63,698 nt of DNA from an uncultured Eubacteriales bacterium (GTDB lineage: Bacteria; Bacillota; Clostridia; Oscillospirales; Oscillospiraceae). Every line of letters begins with the position of its first letter. Position 1 is the stretch's first letter. The position numbers and the translations under genes were made by a program. The notes beneath the pieces are model-generated. The model was not told the origin of the DNA, did not search any database, and was given only the letters and a program-made list of their open reading frames with translations. Positions 44,217 to 52,503 of this stretch are shown here, in pieces. Location of the stretch: contig ONGJ01000003.1 in NCBI GenBank assembly GCA_900317375.1, positions 1 to 63,698 on the forward strand. The letters run 5' to 3'.

Positions 44217-44245
44217 ATCATAATCGCCCCGTGTCCGTTTGTCAA
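44217..44245 (-). promoter_or_regulatory. Promoter of the lysine-riboswitch operon
   Basis: Consensus TTGACA (44245-44240) and TATGAT (44222-44217) are 17 bases apart on the minus strand, with the aptamer starting about nine bases further on. Confidence 0.92.
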
Positions 44246-44360
44246 GCCAGACTTGCATATTCTTTCACTTTGTGCAAGATTGTAAATAATCATGCATTAC
44301 TTTTTGTTGATAAAGCACTAAATCGGTAAAGTGTCCTTCCGGTAAAACAGACCTGACATC

Positions 44361-44396
44361 AGCAAAGCACCCCGCCTCCCGGCGGGGTGCTTTGCT
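44361..44396. terminator. Terminator of the aquaporin gene
   Basis: AGCAAAGCACCCCGCC and GGCGGGGTGCTTTGCT form a perfect 16-bp stem with a TCCC loop, 27 bases past the aquaporin stop codon. There is only a short T-run on either strand, but the stem is very strong. Confidence 0.8.
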
Positions 44397-44422
44397 TAAC
44401 GGTGTGTATCTTGGATCTGATC

Positions 44423-45109
44423 TCAGCTTTCAAGCGCTTTGTAGCACGCGGCTGCCAGACCGGCGCCCACCAGCGGGCCGACGACAAAGACCCAGAGGCA
44501 GACCAGCGGGCCGACGTTTCCGGCGATGGCGGCCACGATGGCCGGGCCGATGCTGCGCGCCGGGTTGACCGAGGTGCCGGTCAGGCCGATGCCGAGGATA
44601 TGAACGCCGGTCAGGGTCAGGCCGATGACCAGGCCGCCGAAGGAACCGTGGTTGGCCTTGGGCGAGGTAACGCCGAGGATGCACAGGACGAAGATGAAGG
44701 TCAGGACGATCTCAACAAGCAGGGCCGCAAAAGCATTGCCGCTCACGCCGGCCAGGCTGTTGCAGCCGAAGGCGCCGGTCATATCCTCGACATGGCCGAG
44801 CTTGAAGATCAGCGCCAGGAGAGCCGAACCCACAAGCGCGCCGACGCACTGTGCAACGACATAACCCGCAACGTCCTTTTTCTCCATGCGGCCGGAGAGA
44901 AACACCCCCAGCGTGACGGCCGGGTTGATGTGGCAGCCCGAGATGTTGCCGATGCAGTAGGCCATGGCAACGATCGAAAGGCCGAAGGCGAGCGCGGTCA
45001 GGATGTAGCCGCCGCCCATGACCGCATCGCAGCCGACCAGCATGGCCGTCCCGCAGCCCAGCACGACCAGCGTGCAGGTGCCGATTGCTTCGGCAAGGTA
45101 TTTTTTCAT
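44423..45109 (-). CDS. aqpZ: Aquaporin (MIP family channel)
   Basis: A 228-residue six-helix channel. Both NPA half-helix motifs are complete, GCHINPAVTLG and GTSVNPARSIGPA, and the N-terminal LAEAIGTCTLVVLGCGTAML is typical of bacterial MIP proteins. The short length, without a large extracellular loop, favours a water channel of the AqpZ type over a glycerol facilitator. The ATG at 45109 has GAGGAGG about eight bases upstream. It stands alone between a strong terminator and its own upstream gap. Confidence 0.93.
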   Translation of the reverse strand: MKKYLAEAIGTCTLVVLGCGTAMLVGCDAVMGGGYILTALAFGLSIVAMAYCIGNISGCHINPAVTLGVFLSGRMEKKDVAGYVVAQCVGALVGSALLALIFKLGHVEDMTGAFGCNSLAGVSGNAFAALLVEIVLTFIFVLCILGVTSPKANHGSFGGLVIGLTLTGVHILGIGLTGTSVNPARSIGPAIVAAIAGNVGPLVCLWVFVVGPLVGAGLAAACYKALES

Positions 45110-45270
45110 AATACAGACCTCCTCAAAGAGACTTTTTGTTCTGCTGTGCCTATTATAAACCCTATTCCCCGGTTTGTCACCCTCTTCTTTCCCGTTTTTA
45201 TCTGTCCGTTCTCCCCCGACTATTGACAAAAGGCCCGGGGCGGGAGCACAATAGCGGCGAGGTGATTGCG

Positions 45271-45327
45271 TTGACGCGCGTATGCAAAATCCGTATATTT
45301 CTCCTGCTGCTGCCTGCGGCGAGTTGA
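45271..45327 (+). CDS. Possible 18-residue peptide
   Basis: A TTG start preceded by GAGGTG opens an 18-codon frame ending KIRIFLLLLPAAS. A TTGACA box lies 43 bases upstream, without a clear -10. It could be a leader peptide, but no downstream plus-strand gene exists to regulate. Weakly supported. Confidence 0.2.
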   Translation: MTRVCKIRIFLLLLPAAS

Positions 45328-45342
45328 ATACAGATGAGAAAA

Positions 45343-45374
45343 CAGAGGAAGACAGCCATTGCTGTTCTCCTCTG
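45343..45374 (-). terminator. Terminator of the HD-GYP gene
   Basis: CAGAGGA/TCCTCTG with an inner ACAGC/GCTGT stem. On the minus strand it is followed by TTTTCTC; the plus strand has a T-run of seven, so it may act in both directions. Confidence 0.85.
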
Positions 45375-45380
45375 TTTTTT

Positions 45381-47045
45381 TCAGCAGTCGGTACCGCGGT
45401 AGTATTCCTCGAGCCGGGGGCGGGTGCGGAGATAGACACCGCGAAGGCCCGGGTCAAACTGGGTCCCCATGCCCTCGAGGATGATGCGGTCGGCGTCTTT
45501 GAAGGACATCTTGTCCTTATACACGCGTTTGCTGACCAGCGCGTCAAAGACATCGGCGACGGCCATGATGCGCGCCTCCAGCGGAATCTCTTCGCCTTTC
45601 AGACCGTCGGGGTAGCCCTTGCCGTCCCAGCGCTCGTGATGGTAATGGGCGACGTTGACGGCAATGCGCTTGAAGTCCGCGTCATCGACATCCTTCAGGA
45701 TCTCCTTCAGGATGCGCGCACCCTCCGGCGCGTGTTTTTTCATCTGCTCGTACTCTTCGGGCGTGAAGCGGCCGGGCTTGCGGAGGATCGCGTCGTCAAC
45801 GGCGATCTTGCCGATATCATGCATGGGCGCGGCCTTGACGAGATGATCCCGGAACGCGGGGTCGAGCGCCATTCCGCCTGCCAGCAGACGGACACCCTTG
45901 CTGGTGCGGCGAATGTGGCCGCCGGTCGAATTGTCGCGGCTTTCTACCATGGTCGCCATACCGAGGATCAGATCGTCCTGCATCTCAAGTATGTGCCGGG
46001 TCTTGTTTTTGACCTCATCCTCCAGCCGGACATTATAGTCTCTGACCAGTGTGATGTACTTCTGGTTCTGGGTATCGTCGCGGATAAAGAACTGATGGCC
46101 GTGTTTCTGGCCGCCGCTGACGAGGTCGCCGGCCTCGATGAGATAGATGCGCTCGTTCTTTCCCTCCCCCGTCCTGTATGCATCCGGATAAGGGGTCTGC
46201 AGCCAGGTCCGGAACTGTTTCTGAAGGCCGTCGGGCAGCGGACCGTCAATCTCGAGGGACGAGAGCTCCGGGATCATGCGGCGGGCAGTGCTGTTGCTGC
46301 CCAGGTAGCGAAACTCGCTGTCCAGCGAGACGAAGCCGGTTTCGCCGTTCTGGATGAGCGAGTCGATCACGGTATCGCTGACATTGTACAGGCTCATGCG
46401 TCTGGCAATCAGCAGGTACATGATCTCGGCCAGGATATAGGTAGAGGTGATGATCTCGACCCGGCGGCCGACGAAGAGGTTGCCGAAAAAGCCCAGGGCA
46501 GTCATGGCGACCGGCAGAAAGAGCAGGCCCAGCGTGATTTTGGAGACCTGCTTTTCCGTCCGGATCGCATAGAGGATGGCACCGGCCCCGATCAGGATAT
46601 AGCCCAGCACCATCGGATAGAACAGCGCGTGCATGGGGCCGTAGCTGCGGATCAGGTTGGTCGCGCCGCCGGCGGTGTAGAGCTCGATATTGCTGTAGAA
46701 GAGCGGGTAATAGCCGATGGTCAGCACCGAGAGGTACAGGACGGCCGGAAATGCGAACAGCAGCCCGCGCAGCAGGCGGCTGACCCGGATGCGGCAGAGA
46801 TTGAGAATGCCCATGGTGATGAAAAACGGCATGAAGCAGGCCCCGATGTAGATGACCTTGACAGCCGTGGCAGCCTCCATCTGGTTTTGGGCTGTGGCCA
46901 TGAAGACATGGCCCAGGTTGGTGATCGGAACCAGCATGAAGATGGCCGTGATGTTGACATCAAATCGCCGGTCCCAGATCACGACATAGAGGCCCGCGAG
47001 CAGGAAGGACACGGCAAAGGCAATCTGGTAGTAAAGAAGAATCAT
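45381..47045 (-). CDS. Membrane HD-GYP domain phosphodiesterase
   Basis: A 554-residue protein. Seven or so membrane helices (residues 1-230, histidine-kinase-7TM-like) and a PAS-like linker (SLIQNGETGFVSLDSEFRYLG) precede an HD-GYP domain that hydrolyses c-di-GMP. Its motifs are HIRRTSKGV, PMHDIGKIAVDDAILRKPGRFT, KHAPEGARIL, HHERWDGKGYPDGLKGEEIPLEARI and DVFDALVSKRVYK, all complete. The ATG at 47045 has GGAGGAGAACAGG before it; the frame upstream only shadows tex. It balances the synthases nearby. Confidence 0.92.
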   Translation of the reverse strand: MILLYYQIAFAVSFLLAGLYVVIWDRRFDVNITAIFMLVPITNLGHVFMATAQNQMEAATAVKVIYIGACFMPFFITMGILNLCRIRVSRLLRGLLFAFPAVLYLSVLTIGYYPLFYSNIELYTAGGATNLIRSYGPMHALFYPMVLGYILIGAGAILYAIRTEKQVSKITLGLLFLPVAMTALGFFGNLFVGRRVEIITSTYILAEIMYLLIARRMSLYNVSDTVIDSLIQNGETGFVSLDSEFRYLGSNSTARRMIPELSSLEIDGPLPDGLQKQFRTWLQTPYPDAYRTGEGKNERIYLIEAGDLVSGGQKHGHQFFIRDDTQNQKYITLVRDYNVRLEDEVKNKTRHILEMQDDLILGMATMVESRDNSTGGHIRRTSKGVRLLAGGMALDPAFRDHLVKAAPMHDIGKIAVDDAILRKPGRFTPEEYEQMKKHAPEGARILKEILKDVDDADFKRIAVNVAHYHHERWDGKGYPDGLKGEEIPLEARIMAVADVFDALVSKRVYKDKMSFKDADRIILEGMGTQFDPGLRGVYLRTRPRLEEYYRGTDC

Positions 47046-47070
47046 GACCTGTTCTCCTCCGGCTGAAAGC

Positions 47071-49236
47071 TCAGGCTTTAGCCTGTTTGATGGAAAGGGC
47101 GATGCGCTTTTTCTTTTCGTCCACATCGAGGACCATGACCTCGACGACGTCTCCCACCGACAGGACCTCGGAGGGATGGCGGATGAAACGGTCGGCGATC
47201 TCGGAGATGTGTACGAGGCCGTCCTGATGGACGCCGATATCGACAAAGGCGCCGAAGTCGATCACGTTGCGTACGGTGCCCGAGAGCTTCATGCCGGGCC
47301 TGAGGTCCTTCATCTCAAGCACGTCGGTACGCAGGATGGGCTTGGGAAGGCTGTCGCGGATGTCGCGGCCGGGCTTCAAGAGCTCCTGCACGATGTCGTT
47401 CAGGGTCGGTACGCCGATGCCGAGAGCATCGGCAGCCTTCTCGCCGCCGTAGCTCTTCAGGCGGGCAGGCAGTTCATTCAGGCGCGAGGCCCTGACATCC
47501 GCCTCGGTATAGCCCATGAGGCCGAGCAGCCCTTCGGCCGCGGCATAGGACTCGGGATGGACGGCGGTGTTGTCGAGCACACGGCGGCTCTCCGGTACCC
47601 GTAGGAAGCCTGCACACTGCTGGTAGGCTTTGGGGCCGAGCTTGGGCACCTTCTGAATCTGGCTGCGGGTCGGGAAGGGGCCGTTCTCCTCGCGGTAGGT
47701 GACGATGTTGCGGGCAGTGGTCGCGGTCAGCCCCGAGACGCGCTGCAGCAGCGAGGGCGATGCCGTGTTGACATCCACGCCCACGGCGTTGACGCAGTCC
47801 TCCACCACGGCGTCAAGGGCCGCGCTGAGCTCCTTCTCCGGCATGTCGTGCTGATACTGGCCGACGCCGATGGCCTTCGGTTCGATCTTGACAAGCTCTG
47901 CCAGCGGGTCCTGCAGGCGCCGGGCGATCGACACGGCCGAGCGCAGGTTGACATCAAACTGGGGAAACTCTTCCGCGCCGAGCTTGCTGGCAGAGTACAC
48001 CGAGGCGCCGGCCTCGGAGACGATCATATAGCTCAGATGCCTCCCCTGCTCCGCCTCCCGGGCGATCAGCTCGACCGCCATCTGTTCGGTTTCGCGGCTG
48101 GCGGTGCCGTTGCCGATGGCGATATGCTCCACACCCCAGCGGCGGACCATGGCGGAAAGCTTCTGGATGGCCTCGTTTTTCTGCCTGTCGCCGTAGGTCG
48201 GGTATACGACCGCGGTATCCAGCACCTTGCCGGTCCCGTCCACGACGGCCACCTTGCAGCCCATGCGGTAGCCGGGGTCAAGGCCCATGGTCACCTTCCC
48301 CTTGACGGGCGGCTGCATCAGCAGCGGGCGCAGGTTCAGCGCGAACTGGCCGATGGCGCCCTCGCAGGCTCTGTCGGTGAGCTCCGAGCGCAGCTCGCGC
48401 TCGAGGGAGGGGAAAATCAGCCTGTCAAAGGCATCCTCGGCAGAGGCCCTGATAAAGTCCATCGCCCTTGTCCCGGGCATGACGACCGTCCGGAAGACGG
48501 TCCTGAGTGCGCGCTCGCGGTCCAGGTCCACCGAGACCTTGAGCAGCTTCTCCTTCTCGCCGCGGTTGATGGCCAGGATCTGGTGTCCCTGCAGGCGCGA
48601 GACGGGCTGGGAAAAGTCATAGTACAGCCGGTAGACCGAATCCTCCTCGGTCGCCGCCTTCGAAACAAGCCGGCCTTCGCGCTGCAGCAGCTCACGCAGG
48701 GACTTGCGAAGGGCGGCATCGTCGCTGATCTGTTCGGCGATGATGTCGGAAGCACCTTTGAGGGCGTCCTCGGCCGTCTCGACGCCTTTTTCGTGGTTTA
48801 CATAATCCTGGGCCGCGGTCAGCGGGTCGGGGCAGTCGCGCTTCTGGGCGAACAGGAGCGCGGCCAGGGGCTCCAGTCCCTTTTCCTTTGCGACGGTAGC
48901 GCGGGTGCGGCGCTTGGGCTTGTAGGGGCGGTAGAGATCTTCGAGTTCGGCCAGGGTACGGACCGAGGCGATGGCAGCTGCCAGCTCCTCCGTCAGCTTT
49001 CCCTGCTCCGCGATGGCCGACAGCACCGTCTCGCGGCGCTCCTGCAGCGAGCGCAGATACTGCAGCCGCGTTTCGAGGGTGCGCAGGACGGTATCGTCCA
49101 TGGCGCCGTGCAGTTCCTTGCGGTAGCGGGCGATGAAGGGGATCGTGTTCCCCTCGTCCAGCAGGCGGACGACGTTTTCGACATATTCGCTTTTCTGTCC
49201 CAGCTCTTCGGCCAGAACGGCAATCATGGGATCCAT
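47071..49236 (-). CDS. tex: Tex family RNA-binding transcription accessory protein
   Basis: A 721-residue Tex/YqgF-like protein. It shows the N-terminal helical domain (PFIARYRKELHGAMDD), the YqgF RNase H-like core (TMGLDPGYRMGCKVAVVD), helix-hairpin-helix repeats (VNTASPSLLQRVSGLTATTARNIV) and a C-terminal S1 domain (KLSGTVRNVIDFGAFVDIGVHQDGLVHISE). Tex binds nucleic acid and affects transcription and RNA turnover. The ATG at 49236 has GGAGG five bases upstream. It is separated from the upstream operon by a terminator. Confidence 0.96.
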   Translation of the reverse strand: MDPMIAVLAEELGQKSEYVENVVRLLDEGNTIPFIARYRKELHGAMDDTVLRTLETRLQYLRSLQERRETVLSAIAEQGKLTEELAAAIASVRTLAELEDLYRPYKPKRRTRATVAKEKGLEPLAALLFAQKRDCPDPLTAAQDYVNHEKGVETAEDALKGASDIIAEQISDDAALRKSLRELLQREGRLVSKAATEEDSVYRLYYDFSQPVSRLQGHQILAINRGEKEKLLKVSVDLDRERALRTVFRTVVMPGTRAMDFIRASAEDAFDRLIFPSLERELRSELTDRACEGAIGQFALNLRPLLMQPPVKGKVTMGLDPGYRMGCKVAVVDGTGKVLDTAVVYPTYGDRQKNEAIQKLSAMVRRWGVEHIAIGNGTASRETEQMAVELIAREAEQGRHLSYMIVSEAGASVYSASKLGAEEFPQFDVNLRSAVSIARRLQDPLAELVKIEPKAIGVGQYQHDMPEKELSAALDAVVEDCVNAVGVDVNTASPSLLQRVSGLTATTARNIVTYREENGPFPTRSQIQKVPKLGPKAYQQCAGFLRVPESRRVLDNTAVHPESYAAAEGLLGLMGYTEADVRASRLNELPARLKSYGGEKAADALGIGVPTLNDIVQELLKPGRDIRDSLPKPILRTDVLEMKDLRPGMKLSGTVRNVIDFGAFVDIGVHQDGLVHISEIADRFIRHPSEVLSVGDVVEVMVLDVDEKKKRIALSIKQAKA

Positions 49237-49260
49237 AGGAACCTCCGGTACAAGAATAAA

Positions 49261-49299
49261 GACGGTTCTGCATGTTCGGGAAGAACACACAGAACCGTC
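49261..49299 (-). terminator. Terminator after the sigma/anti-sigma operon
   Basis: GACGGTTCTG and CAGAACCGTC form a 10-bp stem; on the minus strand it is followed by TTTATTCTTG. It separates the DUF4097 gene from tex. Confidence 0.75.
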
Positions 49300-49353
49300 C
49301 GTTGTGTTCTGCGTATTTTAACACAGGAAGCCTTCCGTGTAAAGGACGAGTAT

Positions 49354-50346
49354 TTAACGCAGGGTGATGTTGCCGCTGCCGGTGGCAATGCTCACTTCGC
49401 TGCTGCCGCTGCCGCAGGTCCAGATCTTCCCTTCCTTTGTGAGCGGCAGGTCCGACTTGATGTGGCCGCTGCCGGCTTTCAGCGACGCGGTGAAGCCCGG
49501 CTCTTCCGGCAGATCCGCCCGGACATTGCCGGAGGTGGCGGAGATGCTGAGCGCGTCAAAGCGGTCGAAAGCCACGTCCGCGTTTCCGCTGGTCGTTGAC
49601 AGCGCCGCGCGCTTCACCCTGCCGACCTCGGCGCTGATGCTGCCCGAGGCGGAGGAGGCCTGCAGTTCGTCAACGCGCTCTGCCCTGAGCTCAATTTTGC
49701 CCGAGGCGCTCGCAGCCGAAAGGCACTCGGCCGCAGCGGCCTCAAGCCCGATTTCGCCGGAGGTCGTCTCGGCCGTGATCTCAACCGCCTTCCCGCCGAA
49801 GTGCAGGTCGAGATCGCCGGAGTTAGCCCTCACCGCGGCATTTCGCGCATCGGCAGCGGCTTCGATATCGCCCGAGATCACATGCAGCTTCAGGGTGTCG
49901 GTCCGCAGCGCCGGAATGAGAAAGTCCGCCGACGTCGCCGTCATGCTGACCTCGTCAAAGACGATGTCTTCCGGCAGGGTGATGGTCAGCTGCTTGTTCC
50001 GGGCGAAGAGCGTGTGGAAGCCGGGTTTGGCATAGCGCACCCGGAGGGTATCGCCGTCAAGCCACCAGCGCATCTGCATATCCTTCGAAATCTGCTTTTT
50101 CGAGGTCTCATGGAGCTCGACCGTGTCGGCGCTGTGATACGCGACGGTGATTTGGCCGCTGACCCAGTCCACGTCCAGGTTCCGGACCGGTTTTTTGATC
50201 TCGGCGTCCCCGGCCGTGTATTTTGCCGCACTGGGATAGCTGTAGGCGGCAAAGCTGACCGCCGGCTTCAGGGCCGTCAGGGTGCCGGCCGTAAGCAGAA
50301 CGGCGCCCAGGGTTTTCAGGCTTCTGCGAAAAGCTCTCATCTTCAT
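49354..50346 (-). CDS. Exported DUF4097 beta-strand repeat protein
   Basis: A 330-residue protein with an N-terminal signal/anchor segment (about residues 11-33, ending VSFAA) and DUF4097 beta-helix-like repeats: SGDIEAAAD, SGDLDLHFG, TSGEIGLEA, ASGKIELRA, ASGSISAEV, TSGNADVAF, TSGNVRADL and GSGNITL. Its genes usually follow an ECF sigma/anti-sigma pair, as here (four-base overlap). Function is unknown, perhaps an envelope stress or surface protein. A short N-terminal spacer precedes the repeats. Confidence 0.88.
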   Translation of the reverse strand: MKMRAFRRSLKTLGAVLLTAGTLTALKPAVSFAAYSYPSAAKYTAGDAEIKKPVRNLDVDWVSGQITVAYHSADTVELHETSKKQISKDMQMRWWLDGDTLRVRYAKPGFHTLFARNKQLTITLPEDIVFDEVSMTATSADFLIPALRTDTLKLHVISGDIEAAADARNAAVRANSGDLDLHFGGKAVEITAETTSGEIGLEAAAAECLSAASASGKIELRAERVDELQASSASGSISAEVGRVKRAALSTTSGNADVAFDRFDALSISATSGNVRADLPEEPGFTASLKAGSGHIKSDLPLTKEGKIWTCGSGSSEVSIATGSGNITLR

Positions 50347-51080
50347 TTCACGGCACCTGTCTTTCTCACGATCTCATAGATGACGAAAGCGATGCCGCCG
50401 ATCACGGCGAGGGAGAAAAGCAGGCTGTTGAGGGTAAGATGCCCCCTGGTGCTGATCATGTTCAGGAGGTTGATGAACAGGGCAACATCGACCCCGATCA
50501 CGATCAGCACGCGGTTGGCGCTGCCGATCAGCCGGCGCAGCGGCCGCGCGCGGATCAGGAAGGGCAGGAAGATCACGGACAGGCCGAACAGGACGCCGCT
50601 CGAGGCGATCCAGAACCAGTCGCCGCGGGTGTACAGGCAGGCCACGCCCAGCAGCAGGAGAAGACTCGCCGTAAAGGCGCAGAAGGTCCAGAAGCCCTTG
50701 TCCTCGGGCACCAGCAGCGGCACCGCGATCAGTGCGGCCGGGACGCAGAGAGCCGCCAGCACCACCGAAACCCAGCTCAGCGAGGGGCCGGTGAACACGA
50801 TGGCCAGCACGATCAGGGCCGGGATCAGCACGGCACCGGAAACCGCCGAGCCCACCGCCGCCGAGCGGCGCCGGAAGCGCCGGACGGCATAGTCGATGAC
50901 CGATTCCTTCTCTTCCAGGAGGCCGGTCTCGATTTCGTCCTCCTTCAGGCGCTGCAGCATCTCGCTGCATTCGGGGCATTCGCCCAGGTGTTCCTCCACC
51001 ACAGCGCGGCTCGCGGCGCTGCAGGCATCGTCGGCATACAGCGGCAGCAGGTCGCGGATCACATCACAGTCTGTCTTCAT
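50343..51080 (-). CDS. Anti-sigma factor, zinc-finger membrane protein
   Basis: A 245-residue protein. The cytosolic N-terminus has a ZAS-like zinc site (CDVIRDLLPLYADDACS..., VVEEHLGECPECSEML), followed by a linker and about five or six membrane helices from residue 78 on. It should hold the co-encoded sigma factor inactive until a surface signal. Four-base overlaps join it to the sigma gene before and the DUF4097 gene after it. Confidence 0.88.
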   Translation of the reverse strand: MKTDCDVIRDLLPLYADDACSAASRAVVEEHLGECPECSEMLQRLKEDEIETGLLEEKESVIDYAVRRFRRRSAAVGSAVSGAVLIPALIVLAIVFTGPSLSWVSVVLAALCVPAALIAVPLLVPEDKGFWTFCAFTASLLLLLGVACLYTRGDWFWIASSGVLFGLSVIFLPFLIRARPLRRLIGSANRVLIVIGVDVALFINLLNMISTRGHLTLNSLLFSLAVIGGIAFVIYEIVRKTGAVK

Positions 51081-51565
51081 CTGGCATCCATCCTTTCCTG
51101 GAGTTTGAGCCGGGCGCGGTGATAGGTGACCCGTGCCCAGTTCTCGGTTTTCGAGAAGATGAGTCCGATTTCCCGGAAGCTGAGTTCGCCGAAGATCCGA
51201 AGCTCGAACACCTCGCGGTACGGTTCCTCCAGCGCGTGCAGCGCCATATGGATCCGGAAGGAGGAATCGCGGTCCATGGCGGTCTGCTCAACGCCCTTGC
51301 CCGTATCCGGTCTGTCTTCCTCGGGCATCGGCTCCGTACGGCTTCCGCGGCGCTTTTCATCGAGGAAGCAATTCTTCGCGATGGCGCAGAGCCAGGTGAT
51401 TTCGTTTGCCTCGCCGCGGAACTCGCTGTTCCTGGAGATCGCGCGAAAGAAGGTTTCCTGTGTGATCTCTTCCGCCTCGGTGCGGTCGCCTGTCAGCGTC
51501 ATCACATAGGAGAAGACCCGCATGTAGTTCGCTTCGTACAGTTTTTCGGCCTGCTCCCCGGTCAC
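51077..51565 (-). CDS. ECF-type RNA polymerase sigma factor
   Basis: A 162-residue sigma-70 family group 4 factor. Region 2 is LYEANYMRVFSYVMTLTGDRTEAEEITQETFFRAI, and region 4 is LEEPYREVFELRIFGELSFREIGLIF followed by VTYHRARLKLQ. The start is GTG at 51565 with GGGAGGTGAG before it; upstream extension to 51817 lacks support. It is the first gene of a sigma/anti-sigma/DUF4097 operon and likely drives its own promoter. Confidence 0.93.
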   Translation of the reverse strand: MTGEQAEKLYEANYMRVFSYVMTLTGDRTEAEEITQETFFRAISRNSEFRGEANEITWLCAIAKNCFLDEKRRGSRTEPMPEEDRPDTGKGVEQTAMDRDSSFRIHMALHALEEPYREVFELRIFGELSFREIGLIFSKTENWARVTYHRARLKLQERMDAR

Positions 51566-51642
51566 GGTCTCACCTCCCTTCTGTTTGACTCGTGGGTTAG
51601 ACGGCGCCAGATGAATTTCGTTACAAAGATTTTGAAAAAAAA

Positions 51643-52374
51643 TTAATCGATCCTTGTGCCGTCGCCGTAGCACTCGCAGAAGCGGGCGGCAAAGGACGGC
51701 GGGACCTGCCTGGCATAGAGGTGCGAGATGTCGCCCACGGCAGCGGTGCGGAAGGCCGCGATGCCCGGCCGGCGCTCTTCGGTGTAGACGGTGGTTACCG
51801 AAGAGGGCGCCATGCACAGCCCCTGCCAGAGCACCATGGGCGAGCAGTTCATCAGGTGGCTGAGCAGCACGCAGCTCAGTCCGAAATGGCAGAAGAAAGC
51901 CAGCGTCTCGGTGTTCGGGCGCTCGGCGGCATAGTAAAGTCCGCTGCGCCTGTAGCCGTGGGCCTGCAGCAGGGCATCAAAGGCCTCGACGACGCGGTCA
52001 TATTCCTCACCGATGTGCTCGGCCGCCAGGACCTCGTTCTCGCGCCAGCGTACCGGGTCCAGAAGTCTCGGATCCTGCAGCCAGTCGGCAGGAAGCCAGT
52101 CCCAGGGGACGGAGCTGTACTCCCCGTTTCTGTCCGGCCGCCGCACGGGGATCGAAAACTCCCGCAGCCAATCGCATTCCTCCGCGGTCCGGCCGAGCGC
52201 CTCGAGTGCAGGCCGGGCGGTTGCCCTCGCCCGCCCCATGGTGGAGACGAAGAACTCCGTAACCGTCTCACCGGCCATGCGCGACACGAGCAGCGCCGCC
52301 TCCCGCTCGCCGACCGGGGTCAGACCGTCGTGTTCATAATCAGGGTCACCGTGCCGAATCAATAAAAGTCTCAT
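51643..52374 (-). CDS. Histidine phosphatase superfamily protein
   Basis: A 243-residue member of the phosphoglycerate mutase-like superfamily. The N-terminal LLLIRHGDPDYE holds the phospho-accepting His, and STMGRARATA and FFCHFGLSC give the second Arg and His of the active site. The substrate is unknown; such proteins dephosphorylate sugars, nucleotides or cofactor precursors. The ATG at 52374 is three bases after a GGDEF-remnant stop codon (52377-52379). Confidence 0.9.
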   Translation of the reverse strand: MRLLLIRHGDPDYEHDGLTPVGEREAALLVSRMAGETVTEFFVSTMGRARATARPALEALGRTAEECDWLREFSIPVRRPDRNGEYSSVPWDWLPADWLQDPRLLDPVRWRENEVLAAEHIGEEYDRVVEAFDALLQAHGYRRSGLYYAAERPNTETLAFFCHFGLSCVLLSHLMNCSPMVLWQGLCMAPSSVTTVYTEERRPGIAAFRTAAVGDISHLYARQVPPSFAARFCECYGDGTRID

Positions 52375-52376
52375 AA

Positions 52377-52439
52377 TCAGTTCCCGGCTTTCAGTCTGTT
52401 TTTGTTCTCATACATGTTCTGATCCGCCCGCTCGAACAC
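52377..52439 (-). pseudogene. Remnant of a GGDEF domain gene (C-terminal 20 codons)
   Basis: On the minus strand the frame from GTG 52439 reads VFERADQNMYENKNRL and ends KAGN-stop. FxRADxxMYxxKxRLK is the signature C-terminal helix of GGDEF domains, seen also in the intact genes nearby (ADKAMYERK). A stop codon occurs six codons upstream in the same frame, and no other GGDEF residue follows. The gene was probably lost by deletion, leaving its tail ahead of the phosphatase. Confidence 0.75.
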
Positions 52440-52503
52440 CGGGGAATGTCGCAGTCAGCTTGCCGGCGGAGGCTTCCGCTCCAATTCAGAGCGCGGCGGG
52501 AAG

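Noticed and set aside
45271-45327. Hydrophobic 18-codon frame as a leader peptide
   Set aside because: It has a plausible start site, but no plus-strand gene follows it to be regulated and no -10 box fits the TTGACA upstream, so it is kept only as a very low-confidence feature.
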